Of a stretch of 64,000 bases of DNA, positions 10,701 to 20,231 are shown piece after piece (position 1 is the stretch's first letter; each line of letters opens with the position of its first letter). A model generated the notes under the pieces. The model had not been told where the DNA came from, made no database searches, and was given only the letters and a program-made list of their open reading frames with translations. The position numbers and the translations under genes were made by a program. This stretch comes from Branchiostoma floridae (lineage: Eukaryota; Chordata; Leptocardii; Amphioxiformes; Branchiostomatidae). Location: positions 17,972,514 through 18,036,513 of the forward strand of contig NC_049985.1 of NCBI RefSeq assembly GCF_000003815.2. The letters run 5' to 3'.

Positions 10701-13700
10701 ATATTGACAAAAAAATATGTTTGCTTTACACATGAAGCCGCAAGTTCTCTTCGAACTGACGTCAGGTTTTATGTCGATATAGAGAAGAGCATACAGTTTG
10801 CCATGGGCATGGCTTTAGTGGCACACTGATATGATGCATTTATGGGATGCCATGAAATGTAAAGTAAGGTTATTAAACAGGCAGCCAATATTTGTGAGCC
10901 AATGCAGATATTTCTCACCCCCTCTTGCCTAAGACATAAAGTAAAGTCTTAAAGTAATAGACTCCAACTAAGAAATGACGACAAGCGAAGTGCCTTTTCG
11001 GTACAGTTATATTAGGGCTTGTAGATAACAGTCGTGATCGACAATTGAAGTTTCAGGGAACGAAATTAACTCTTCATTGTATCTGTGGTTTGGGTAGCTC
11101 AGCCTATGTTGAATGACAAAGTACTAGTATTTGTATAACTTGTTCACTCAACACAGCCAGTTTTTAAATTCAGCAGAAGTATCAGTTCATTCACTGTCAT
11201 CGTCTTGGACACTTATTGGTTTTTCATAGCTTTCACTATCCACAATGTCGGTTCTTACAACATTGATTTTCCTCCATCTCACTCTTTCTATTTGCTGTGT
11301 AGAGCTCAGGCAATACTCCTAACTGACTTGCTTTCTTTGTAATTATTCCATATAATGTAATGATATGGCAAGACAAATTTGTGACGTAGTTTATACGGTT
11401 CAACGGCTTTATTCTAATCACGGAGGGTACCCCTACATTTTTTAATGTTTTGATGTATTTTTACAACGTTGGGATGTGCCGGCCCATACATAACTTTCAT
11501 CATTTTTACTGACTGTTCAAAGTAGCTCAGAGCTTTACTCTGATTACCGAGGTTATTCCAACAGCCTCCAATGTTGTTAAGTGATGCAGCAATATCGGGA
11601 TGCGCTGTTATTTCACCATAGATAGTTTTCTCCATCTTCAGTGACTGTTCGTGATACCTGGTAGCTTTCATCTTATTGCCAAGGTCACTCCAACAGTTTC
11701 CAATGTTGTTAAGTGATTGGGCAATATCGGGATGTGATGTTGTTTCACCATAGATAGTTTTCCTCATCTTCAGTGACTGTTCGTAATACCAGATAGCTTT
11801 CCTCTTATCGCCAAGGTCGCTCCAACAGCTTCCAATGTTGTTAAGCGATCCAGCGATATCGGGATGTGATGTTGTTTCGCCATAGATAGCTTTCATCATC
11901 TTGAGTGACTGTTCGTAATACCAAATAGATTTTCTCTTATCGCCAAGGTCACTCCAACAGTTTCCAATGTTGTTAAGTGATGAAGCAATATCGGGATGTA
12001 CTGTTGTTTCGCCATAGATAGATTTCCTCATCTTTAGTGACTGTTCGAAATACCTGAGAGCTTTCCTCTTATCGCCAAGGTCACTCCAACAGTTTCCAAT
12101 GTTGTTAAGTGATGAAGCAATATCGGGATGTACTGTTGTTTCGCCATAGACAGCTTTCCACATCTTCAGTGACTGTTCGTAATACCCGAGAGCTTTCCTA
12201 TTGTCACCAAGGACAAGGTCACGCCAACAGTTTCCAATGTTGTTCAGTGATGAAGCAATATTGGGATGTGCTGTTGTTTCGCCATAGACAGCTTTCCACA
12301 TCTTCAGTGACTGTTCGTAATACCCGAGAGCTTTCCTATTGTCACCAAGGACAAGGTCACGCCAACAGTTTCCAATGTTGTTCAGTGATGAAGCAATATT
12401 GGGATGTGCTGTTGTTTCGCCATAGACAGCTTTCCACATCTTCAGTGACTGTTCGTAATACCCGAGAGCTTTCCTCTTATCGCCAAGGCCACTCCAACAG
12501 CTTCCAATGTTGTTCAGTGATGAAGCAATATTGGGATGTGCTGTTGTTTCGCCATAGACAGCTTTCATCATTTTCAGTGACTGTTCGAGATAAATGAGGG
12601 CTTCACTTTGGTCGCCAAGTTTACTCCTACATAATCCAATGTTTGCAAGCGATGAGGCGATGCAAGTATTCTCTTTGCTTTCTCCATAAAGATTATTTCC
12701 AACTCTGAGTGCCCGCCTGTAGCAGCTCATTGCCTTCTCAAACTTACCGAGCTTTTGGAAGACCTCTCCTAACTCGAAAAGTATTTCAAACTGTTTCTCC
12801 TCGTCACTGCCTGCCTCTTCCATAGCCGCTTCATACTGTGGAATGGATGCATCTAAATGGAAGAGCTCTTTTGTAATTCGGCCCCTTGTTAGCGATGAGT
12901 TGTCAAAAATTGCGTTCTGAAATATTTTTTTCCTTTGACTTTCTCTTCCAACTGTCTCCGCAATGCATGTTTTTAATGGAATGGCAGTGTAGTAGTACCT
13001 GAACAGCATTTTTGAGTCAGGTATGTAGAAAACTGACTGAACGAAAGTGTCGTCTATGTCATGTTTATCCAGTTGGGTTTTCATCTCAGTGAGAGGAGAC
13101 AGTCTGTCCTTCTGTCCTCCGTTGGCGATGTACGTTCTTAACCGCAGCTCCGCTGAGATGCTGATCAGTACAGTCAAGTGGTGAGCATCTTCCTCACTGA
13201 TCCGCCTTGTCTTCTGTAACTCTTCGATCCTTCCCCACACACTGGGAATCTCGATACCACAGCAAGTACTCAACACGTCGACGGCTACGCTAGGAAAACG
13301 GTATATTTCTTTCTTAACATCCAGAAGTTGCCCCGTTGGCTCAACATTAGCTAGTTGCTGAATATTATCCCTCAGTACTAGCATTGCTGACAGTCGTCCA
13401 AGATCAGCTGAACGATCTACGCTTCTGTTGACTCTGTCCGCATATTCGTCCACCAAAGACTCGTCTCCTGTTAAGTAGGTCACCCGTCTGAGGATGTCTG
13501 ACAGGTGATAGCCTTCCGCCAGGGCAATGTGCAGATCTTGATATTCCGCTAACTTTGCAGGAGTCTGGATGAGACTAACGGGATCCTTGGTTCTGGTTTT
13601 GTCTCTTCCAAAAGGAGTCTTAGAAGCCCACGGCATGAAACCGTCGAAGGCGAAGCCGCGAGGTGTGACGGAGTCAAAGAACCAATCTTTCTCTGGGTCT

Positions 13701-16700
13701 TCCGAGAGGAAGTCGTTGAGTGACGGGATGGCCATGGCTGGGAGGATGGTTTCCCCAAGGTTGATGACTTTTAGATGTAAGTAGTGTGTGAGGTTTAGGA
13801 AGTACCTCCGTGTATCATCATCATCCTTCCCTTCCTCAATCAGAATGGCGAACTCCAGGTCGGAATATGGCGTGACCAGTTCTGTGGCCTGTGACCCCAG
13901 CCCGATGAAAGCGTACTTACACGGAGGAGGACCAAGCTTTGCAATACATTCATCTGTCAGTACTTGGATGAACTCTTGTCTGTCAGCTGTGATCGTCTTG
14001 AACAAGTTCTTGATAGCTTCAGCTCGTTTGATCTCTACTTCTCTCACGACGGGATCATCTTCATCAAACTGATAAGGGTTGTGTTCCTGATGAATTGTGT
14101 CTAGCTGAGATTTTACCCGGGCGCGCATGTTGTCCAGCTCCTTTATGTGATCTAACGCGCTGCTGTACGGACACGGTTCACAGTGTATGTTACAGGTCTT
14201 CCTAAGAAACTGCCTCTCTGTTTCTTGCAGCCTTGTTACCATGTTTTGTTTGTCTCCATCTGTCCGTGCCATGGAGGCGTTATACAGAGCTGCTGCCTGT
14301 GTGAATGCCCTACCTTCTTCTGTCCGCTTACCCCGCTCGACGTAGACGTCACCCAACCTGCACAGGCAGTCGGCTTCTCTGGCCTTGTCGGGCTTATAGC
14401 GATCTGTAGGAATAACGTCGAATGATATCAGGATTAGTCAAGCTGCATTCTGCTGTGTTCTATCGCTATATTGAAGGCTAATGTTTTAAGTAGCAAAAAT
14501 ATGGACAAGATTTATTGTACAAATAACATTTCAATTTGTAATTTCAATAATATCAATATTATCTAACAAATATAACACGTAAAGCTTAACAAAACAAAAC
14601 AAAACCTGACATAATACTGGAGATTATAATTTTAATTTGTTTGGGTACTCGGCTGCAACAGTAGCTTCAAATAAGACGACGTGTTATGATTATATGATAA
14701 TGTATAACAGACCGTGAACCAGCTTCAGGGCGGCTGCCAGGTTCTGCTCTGCTGCGTCCAGGTCTCCATTTCCCACGTCACGGTCTGCCGTCTGGAGGTA
14801 CCTGTGGTAGGAGCTGACCGAGAAAACAAACGTAATGTGGTAGGAGCTGAAACCGACCAAACAAATCATTGTCTGCTCACTTTAACGGACTGAAATGATT
14901 TTGAATGAAAAGAGCAGTCCTCATGAATCCATCCATTGAAATTAAAACAACAAAACAACTACTTTCTCCTTCCTTAAACGGAAATGAGTTCTGCGAAGAA
15001 GTAAAGAGAATCTTTTATGCATCCATCTATTCGTATCGGTACATTAATTGCTCTGTCAAAACAGTTCTTCTTGAAATCGTTGTAAATCAACAGTATACAC
15101 AAAAAAACATTAAGAAAATGCCCAAAACAACGAATGAGCACCAGCCTTCCCTGCACCTACTTGTAACGTCGGCACATTTCGTCATTGATAACGTCGCTAG
15201 AGGGCGCAGCTAAGAAGGGCGCGAAGTGGTCCTTCCGCTCTCGTTGTCGCTGCGCGCGTTGGGAATGACAGGAAGTCATGTACATGGAACACAGGTCATT
15301 CATTAGAAATAGATGAATAAATCAATGAATAAATCATTCAGTCATTAAATAAATAGATGAATAAATGAATGAATGAACCAACCCCAAACTCAGATTATTA
15401 CATTAGTTTTGCATACGGTGCGAATAAAACGTCACCCTGCTTAACTCAGAAATTAAAAGGAGTCGGAGTCCAGCGTGTGTCGTGTTCGTTGCAGGTACGT
15501 CACCGGTGATTAATGTAAAGTCGTTAACGAATTGTGGAACTTCCCATCAACCCCCGATGTCTGTTTTGACACTAATTAGGTAATTGACCTCAATATTTAC
15601 ATAATCTATGCCTGGTGATGTGATCTCACAATTTACTTCCAATGGTAATAATGATTATTAGTAGAAATGTAGACATGATTTTTCATGTAGTGAAATATTG
15701 CTGCTTTTATCACTCACCTTGTTTCTAGTTGTGATTTCCTGCCTGATTTTTGCGGTGTGCAGTAAGCGGTGGACAAGGGCAACTGTTCCCAGTACGTTGT
15801 GACACCGCGCCAGTGCCTTGTTGTACAGAGCGGAAGCCCTGGTCAAGTCTCTAGTGTCTCTAGTTTCTGTTCCTCTTTTCAGGTACACGTCACCGAGACT
15901 TTTCATCGCTTCTGTTTCTAACATGCTGTTGTCGTTTACTATTCCATCTACCATCAACTGTGCGTATCCAACCAGCACAGAGTCTGTGTTACCACCGGCA
16001 GCCCATTTCTTGTCCAGGACTTGACACTTTATAGCCACCTGTGCAGGTGTAACCGTCTGTTCAGTTGACTGCTCCAGACCCTGTGGCCCCTTTGACGACA
16101 CCCCTTGTAAAAGCCTCTCCGTGTATTCGTATCGGTGTTCTATACCTTCTCCCTGTTCCCGATGGTTACACCGGACCACAGCAGCCACGTAAAGCGCCAA
16201 GGCCATGTTGAACTTCCCTACGTCCTTCCCGAGCCTTCCCTTCTCCAAGTTCACGTCGCCCAGACTTTTGAGCATCTCCACTTCCGCCAGCCTGTCCATG
16301 TCAGCCATGGCGTCCACCAGAGCACGGAGGTAGCCTGTCTCCGCACGGGCTAGTCCGTACCTCCTGCCCTTCGCGTCCGCCTCACGGAGTTTCTCACAGA
16401 CCCTCAACATGGCGGACGGCTAAGAGAACACCTGTAAAACTGCTAATCTTCACCTTGCATTAGCTTCGTGAGTCACCACGAAAGCGGAAGTCCCCAGGTG
16501 TGACGTCATCTGATAAGCGGGGGAGTCTGGGATGGGGGATTCCCCATTTGGAAGGTTCCATTGACAAATGATAGAGGAAAGATGGGGGACTTTCGTCCTA
16601 TTGTCCACTATAGCCTCATATGACTTGAAGGAATCAAAATTACTTTCGAAAATGAGGACGCTTATTAACGTTTTACGTGAGTTTCTCACCGACCCTCAAC

Positions 16701-18058
16701 ATGGCGGAATTGTGCAAAGAAACGGATGTCTGTAATAAACATTGGCACACTTCTACACCTTGACTAGCTTTTAGCTTTATCATATGAATGTAAAGAAATC
16801 CAAGTTCAATGTCGTTTAACATGAATGAATGAATGAAAGTGAACCATTGTTCTGCAGGTGTGTTCTATATGGATGCCCGTTGACCCCGTTCCCATGGAGA
16901 CGTGTGTGCAGTTCGTGCGCGGGTCGCAAGGGTGGGGCTGGTTCTACCCCAGGAAGTTCGCCACCACGCTCAACTACAGTCTGACGGGGGCCGACACAGG
17001 CAGCAAGACTTTCCGGGATGTCCCGGATATAGACGGGGACAGGGAAAAGTACGATATCCTCACCTGGGACGTGCAGGTATGTTTCACCTGGTCAAGTCCT
17101 GATCGATATACATGTACATGCATATATAAATGCATACAAATATAAGAAACGTGCACGATGCGCCGTCGTTTTCTGTTCTAAGCTGTTCTGACCACGGCAC
17201 GTGACGTCTCGCGGTCTGAGTGATTGGTCATTCGAAACTGAGGAAGGCCGAAGTTTCTTGGTGTCGCCGGAACTCAGTTTAGCTGTTTACAAGGTGATGT
17301 TGTTTATCTATCTATTTGTTTGTTTGTTTGTAGCCCGGAGACTGCATCGCCCACGAACCCGTCCCCGGCCCTGCCCAGGGTTGTTTACTGTGTGACGTAG
17401 TTTGTTTGTTTGTTTGTTTGTAGCCCGGAGACTGTATCGTGTTCCACATGAAGACCCTACACGGCGCGCCCGCCAACCCGTCCCTGTCTCTGCGCAGGCG
17501 CGTGGTCTCCACACGGTGGGTGGGAGATGACGCAGTGCTGGCCGAGAGGCCCTGGGAAGTCTCTCCGCCAATCACAGGTGAGTTTGGGAAGTCTCTCCAC
17601 CAATCACAGGTGAGTTTGGGAAGTCTCTCCGCCAATCACAGGTGAGTTTGGGAAGTCTCTCCGCCAATCACAGGTGAGTTTGGGAAGTCTCGCCGCCAAT
17701 CATAGGTGAGTTTGTGAAGTCTTTCAACCAATCACAGGTCAGTTGGGGAAGTCTCTCCACCAATCACAAGTGAGTTTGGGAAGTCTCTCCACCAATCACA
17801 GGTGGGCTATCACTGGAGTTTCGAGTCGGCGTTTGTCCCCTTTGCGTCGGAGAAATGTGGAGAAGTTTCAAGAGAATTTCTCAGGTGGAATGAATCTATA
17901 AATATTGTACATAGCGTTTGTCTTCTCTGTCATGGCCAGTGGAAGAGTGGAGCTCTTCAGTGAGCTGAACTGACCATGTTCTGTCCTCCACAGGGGGTCT
18001 TACATTCGGCGACAAGATGGCGTGCGACACCTTCCCGCTCATCTGGAAGCGAGACTGA
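7769..18058 (+). CDS. Phytanoyl-CoA dioxygenase-like protein, copy B (most complete)
   Basis: Six exons are visible: 7769-7854 (ATG; MAHAVDPEVLREYRENG), 8933-9105, 9400-9504, 16858-17076, 17424-17577 and 17994-18058 (TGA). This is a PhyH-superfamily Fe(II)/2-oxoglutarate oxygenase. Exon 9400-9504 carries the HxD iron ligands in TPWHHDQSYYPVDGDK. Exon 17424-17577 carries the distal histidine in TLHGAPANPS and the RRRVVSTRW arginines. The DYCNWRSIPEF and GDKMACDTFPLIWKRD segments match the same subfamily. All visible donors and acceptors are GT-AG. One defect: exon 7769-7854 ends in phase 2, but exon 8933 must be entered in phase 1, and family members have about seven more residues there, so a microexon is missing or unseen. 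The 7.35-kb intron 9505-16857 contains the whole antisense TPR gene B. Substrate and location are unknown. Confidence 0.85.
9975..10190 (+). repeat. SINE-like dispersed repeat, copy 1
   Basis: A repeat of about 200 bp recurs at 25683-25850, 28676-28800 (partial), 45230-45470 and 58070-58290. Shared landmarks are gataaacatcgtgtgacgtc, ggagccagaggtcctgggtt followed by cacatcctg/caaatcatg, and cctacgtcacatttcc. The GGTTCAAATC segment resembles a pol III B box, but no convincing A box or tRNA fold was seen, so SINE origin is tentative. Confidence 0.55.
10385..10455 (-). repeat. tRNA-like sequence, probably a tRNA-derived SINE head
   Basis: On the minus strand the sequence reads gcgcgatcggcagcgcattg ... 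gagttcgaatcccgctgtac. It has a perfect B box (GTTCGAATCCC) and a plausible A box, about 70 bases in all. The acceptor stem does not pair well, so I call a tRNA-derived repeat and not a functional tRNA. Confidence 0.5.
11414..16410 (-). CDS. DUF294-type nucleotidyltransferase / TPR-repeat protein, paralogue B
   Basis: Four minus-strand exons: 16410-15718 (ATG, 693 bp), 15249-15161 (89 bp), 14813-14713 (101 bp) and 14403-11414 (2990 bp). Phases agree and give about 1290 residues. Exon 1 has two TPR-like motifs (SLGDVNLEKG, SLGDVYLKRG) and a third starts the large exon (RLGDVYVERG). Next comes a nucleotidyltransferase fold: LGPPPCKYAFIGLGSQ, then SDLEF, fitting the G-S ... D-x-E signature (near residues 464-478; codons at about 13851-13899). 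An all-helical DUF294_C-like region follows (LLDVKKEIYRFPS ... AELRLRTYI). The C-terminus has nine 44-residue TPR units (NNIGNCWSDLGDKRKA type), two of them with an inserted VL. The stop TAG is followed at once by AATAAA. The gene lies antisense inside a PhyH intron. Molecular function is unknown; an NTP-transfer or signalling role is inferred from fold only. Confidence 0.85.
14820..15160 (-). other. Intron of TPR gene B; no exon 3 seen
   Basis: This is the intron between exon 2 and the 101-bp exon. Gene C has an extra 42-bp exon here (40633-40592); nothing like it was found in gene B. Because that exon is 14 codons with both ends in phase 2, its absence leaves the frame intact. Confidence 0.55.
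15250..15717 (-). other. Intron 1 of TPR gene B
   Basis: Non-coding. It contains a loose AATGAATAAAT-type simple repeat near 15300-15380, matched by a similar tract in the same intron of gene C (about 40910-40960). Confidence 0.6.
16655..16702 (-). pseudogene. Truncated copy of the TPR exon 1 start
   Basis: On the minus strand an ATG at 16702 begins a copy of the MLRV start context (gagtttctcaccgaccctca read on the plus strand) that loses similarity after about nine codons. It lies 5' of gene B, between it and the PhyH exon at 16858. Similar stubs lie upstream of gene C. Confidence 0.6.
17332..17400 (+). pseudogene. Degraded partial copy of the PhyH penultimate exon (copy B)
   Basis: The sequence tagcccggagactgcatcgc at 17332 repeats the acceptor and first codons of the real exon at 17424. 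It has an internal deletion, then the same gttgtttactgtgtgacgtag tail and TTTG tract as the decoys in copy A. Confidence 0.75.
17556..17815 (+). repeat. 32-bp tandem repeat carrying splice donors (PhyH B)
   Basis: About eight units follow the end of the penultimate exon. GTGAGT donors lie at 17578, 17610, 17642, 17674, 17706 and 17770; 17738 has GTCAGT and 17802 has GTGGGC. The layout is the same as in copies A and D. Confidence 0.9.
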
Positions 18059-18611
18059 GACTGACAAACTTTCTATCAATACGTCATCTCCAAGCAGATG
18101 TTGGAAGTAATGCCGTCAGTCCATACTTTTTAGCGCAACAATTGATGAGAAGACGTGATGACGACACACTCATGCCCATAGCTTATGTTCGTGTCGTCAT
18201 CAAAACAAAAGACTTTACAAAAGTACATAGAAACAAAAAAGACAAGCAAAGCACCAGAAGTAATGTGAGATAAACAGCAAAGCTGCCAAACTCATATAGA
18301 ATTTAAGAAAAATGATATTTGTATACAGGTAAATTGTTTGCCGGTTCCGTATTTTATTGATTTTTTATTCTTTAACTTGATCATAACAAGTAGCTATGAT
18401 AATTTTGAAATATTGATAATAATAATACAACTGTGCAATGGCGGTCAGAAGCGTAAAAGCGTATATATCGATCACCCTTTAACAAGGAACTATCTCCTTA
18501 ATCCACATGAAATAAATCAAATAAAGCAGCATATTACATATATACTACATCGACCTGGAATGGAACAAATGCTACAAAGACGATAGTTATCTAATATAAT
18601 GGTTTGCTTTG
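18059..18611 (+). other. 3' flank of PhyH copy B
   Basis: No gene. The DNA matches 5095-5611 and 55377-55925 with small indels and leads into the satellite. Confidence 0.6.
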
Positions 18612-18972
18612 AATTGAATGTTTTCTGTAAGACCAGTGTAGCAGACTGTGTGTAAGAGTAATCATTATGTACTCATTCCCTTATATGGAATATCTGCTGT
18701 AAGACCGGTGTAGCAGACTGTGTGTGAGAGTCACCATTATGTACACCTGCCCTTATATGGAATATCTGCTGTAAGTCCGGTGTAACAGACTGTGTGTGAG
18801 AGTCAACATTATGTACACCTGCCCTTATATGGAATATCTGCTGTAAGTCCGGTGTAACAGACTGTGTGTGAGAGTTAGCATTATGTACTCCTGCCCTTAT
18901 ATGGAATGTTTGCTGTAAGACCGGTGTAACAGACTGTGTGTGAGAGTCACCATTATGTACACGTGCCCTTAT
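18612..18972 (+). repeat. 72-bp satellite array, about 5 units
   Basis: Same family as at 5612-6833, interrupted on the right by a LINE fragment. The array resumes at 19762. Confidence 0.93.
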
Positions 18973-19761
18973 ATCTGTATCTGTATCTGTATCTATATAG
19001 CCAGTATAACCGCCATTCGGCGTAACACACCAGCTTCGCAGGCACGCGGCGCGGCAGCAGCTGGTTATATTACACTGAACGATCCGTGCACACCTAACTT
19101 TTGCACATCTGTCTGCAAGCGTTCTTTAAAACTATCCAGAGAAGATGCCCCTACTGTACTTGGCGATAACAAATTCCAATCTACGATAGTTCTGGGAAAA
19201 TACGAATATTTGAACACATCAATCCTAGCTTGGAAACTCTGGTACTTGAAGTCATGGCTGTTTCTTGTTCTTTTTTGAGCTGGTATTAGATACTTATCAG
19301 TTGGTACGTCCACCAGCTTATTGGTCATTTTGTACATCATGCAAAGTCTGGACATTTTCCTTCTGTCTTCAAGTGATGTCCACTGTAGATCTGTTTTCAT
19401 TTTGGTAACACTAGCATCCCTGTTGTTAGTTGTTTGTACAGAATCGGGCAGCTTGGTTCTGTACCCTTTCAAGTTTATCTTTGTCTTTCTTTGTATACGG
19501 ATCCCATACTGTTGCAGCATATTCAAGGTTAGGTCTTACCAGTGACGTGTATGCAAGTGATTTTACCCTGGCTGGGCATGCCCACAAGTTACGTTTGATC
19601 ACTCCCAATGTCTGTTTAGCCTTGGTTGTTATTTTGTTAACATGCACACCCCACTTCAGCCCAGTTGTTAACGTAACACCTAGGTATGGGTGGCTTTTTG
19701 TGGTTGCTAATGTCTGACCACAAAACTGGTAAGGGGACACATTTGGTGTGCGTTTGTTCGT
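18973..19761 (-). mobile_element. CR1/Jockey-group LINE, 5'-truncated 3' fragment
   Basis: The minus strand encodes the C-terminal end of a non-LTR reverse transcriptase ORF: SHPYLGVTLTTGLKWGVHVN, then LVRPNLEYAATVWDPYTKKD, then FKYQSFQARIDVFKYSYFPR. The reading frame changes near 19430-19530, so it is broken. The 3' end is a short (ATACAG)n tail (CTGTAT steps on the plus strand at 18973-19000). It sits inside the satellite. The same LINE family recurs at 53.5-54.6 kb, and a related one at 63.06 kb. Confidence 0.85.
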
Positions 19762-19944
19762 TATATGGAATATCTGTTGTAATACCGGTGTAGCAGACTG
19801 TGTGTGAGAGTCACCATTATGTACACCTGCCCTTATATGGAATATCTGCTGTAAGACCGGTGTAGCAGACTGTGTGTGAGAGTCACCATTATGTACACCT
19901 GCCCTTATATGGAATATCTGCTGTAAGACCGGTGTAGCAGACTG
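19762..19944 (+). repeat. 72-bp satellite, about 2.5 units
   Basis: Continuation of the satellite after the LINE insertion, ending where the inverted-repeat element begins. Confidence 0.93.
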
Positions 19945-20231
19945 TATCCTATTTGTCCTGGTCATCTATCCGCCCTCCGTTATAAAGTGATGGGGAATCG
20001 TCGTCTGGAGCCTGAAGTCACCTATGCGCTGAGACGACCGCCTAAAAGCGGGCGTCTAATTCCGCGCAAAGCAGAAAAACTTACCGAGGGCTGGGCGGGT
20101 GGGTCGCTTCAGGCTCCAGACGTGGTCGGAGGGCGGCCTGATGACTGACGAGATGCCTCTAATCTGCATATTTATACAATGGATGGATCACGTGTCTAAC
20201 ATCCGGGCGAATAGGCGACCAGAATAAATAG
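19945..20231. mobile_element. Short inverted-repeat element (MITE-like)
   Basis: About 287 bp. The left end CTATTTGTCCTGGTCATCTA and the reverse complement of the right end CTATTTATTCTGGTCGCCTA form imperfect terminal inverted repeats. Inside, gtctggagcctgaag (about 20001) pairs with cttcaggctccagac (about 20110), making a hairpin. Its first 60 and last 100 bases match the ends of the longer neighbour at 20232-23051. The family was not identified. Confidence 0.7.

Larger units (their letters stand above)
9505..11413. other. PhyH B intron DNA and 3' flank of TPR gene B
   Basis: No coding exon is seen. Bases about 9640-9905 are duplicated at about 57750-58015. A SINE-like repeat lies at 9975-10190 and a tRNA-like sequence at 10385-10455. 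From about 10740 to 11413 the DNA is nearly identical to about 58580-59276 downstream of gene E, and its inner part (gcagccaatatttgtgagcc onward) is also conserved after genes C and D. Confidence 0.6.

Noticed and set aside
12109-12597. Plus-strand open frame of 162 codons opposite the TPR units of gene B
   Set aside because: It is the mirror of the 132-bp coding repeats and has no support of its own.
13549-14072. Short frames opposite or shifted from the NTase region, open in all four TPR paralogues
   Set aside because: They stay open because the underlying NTase coding sequence is strongly conserved; start contexts and products are not gene-like.
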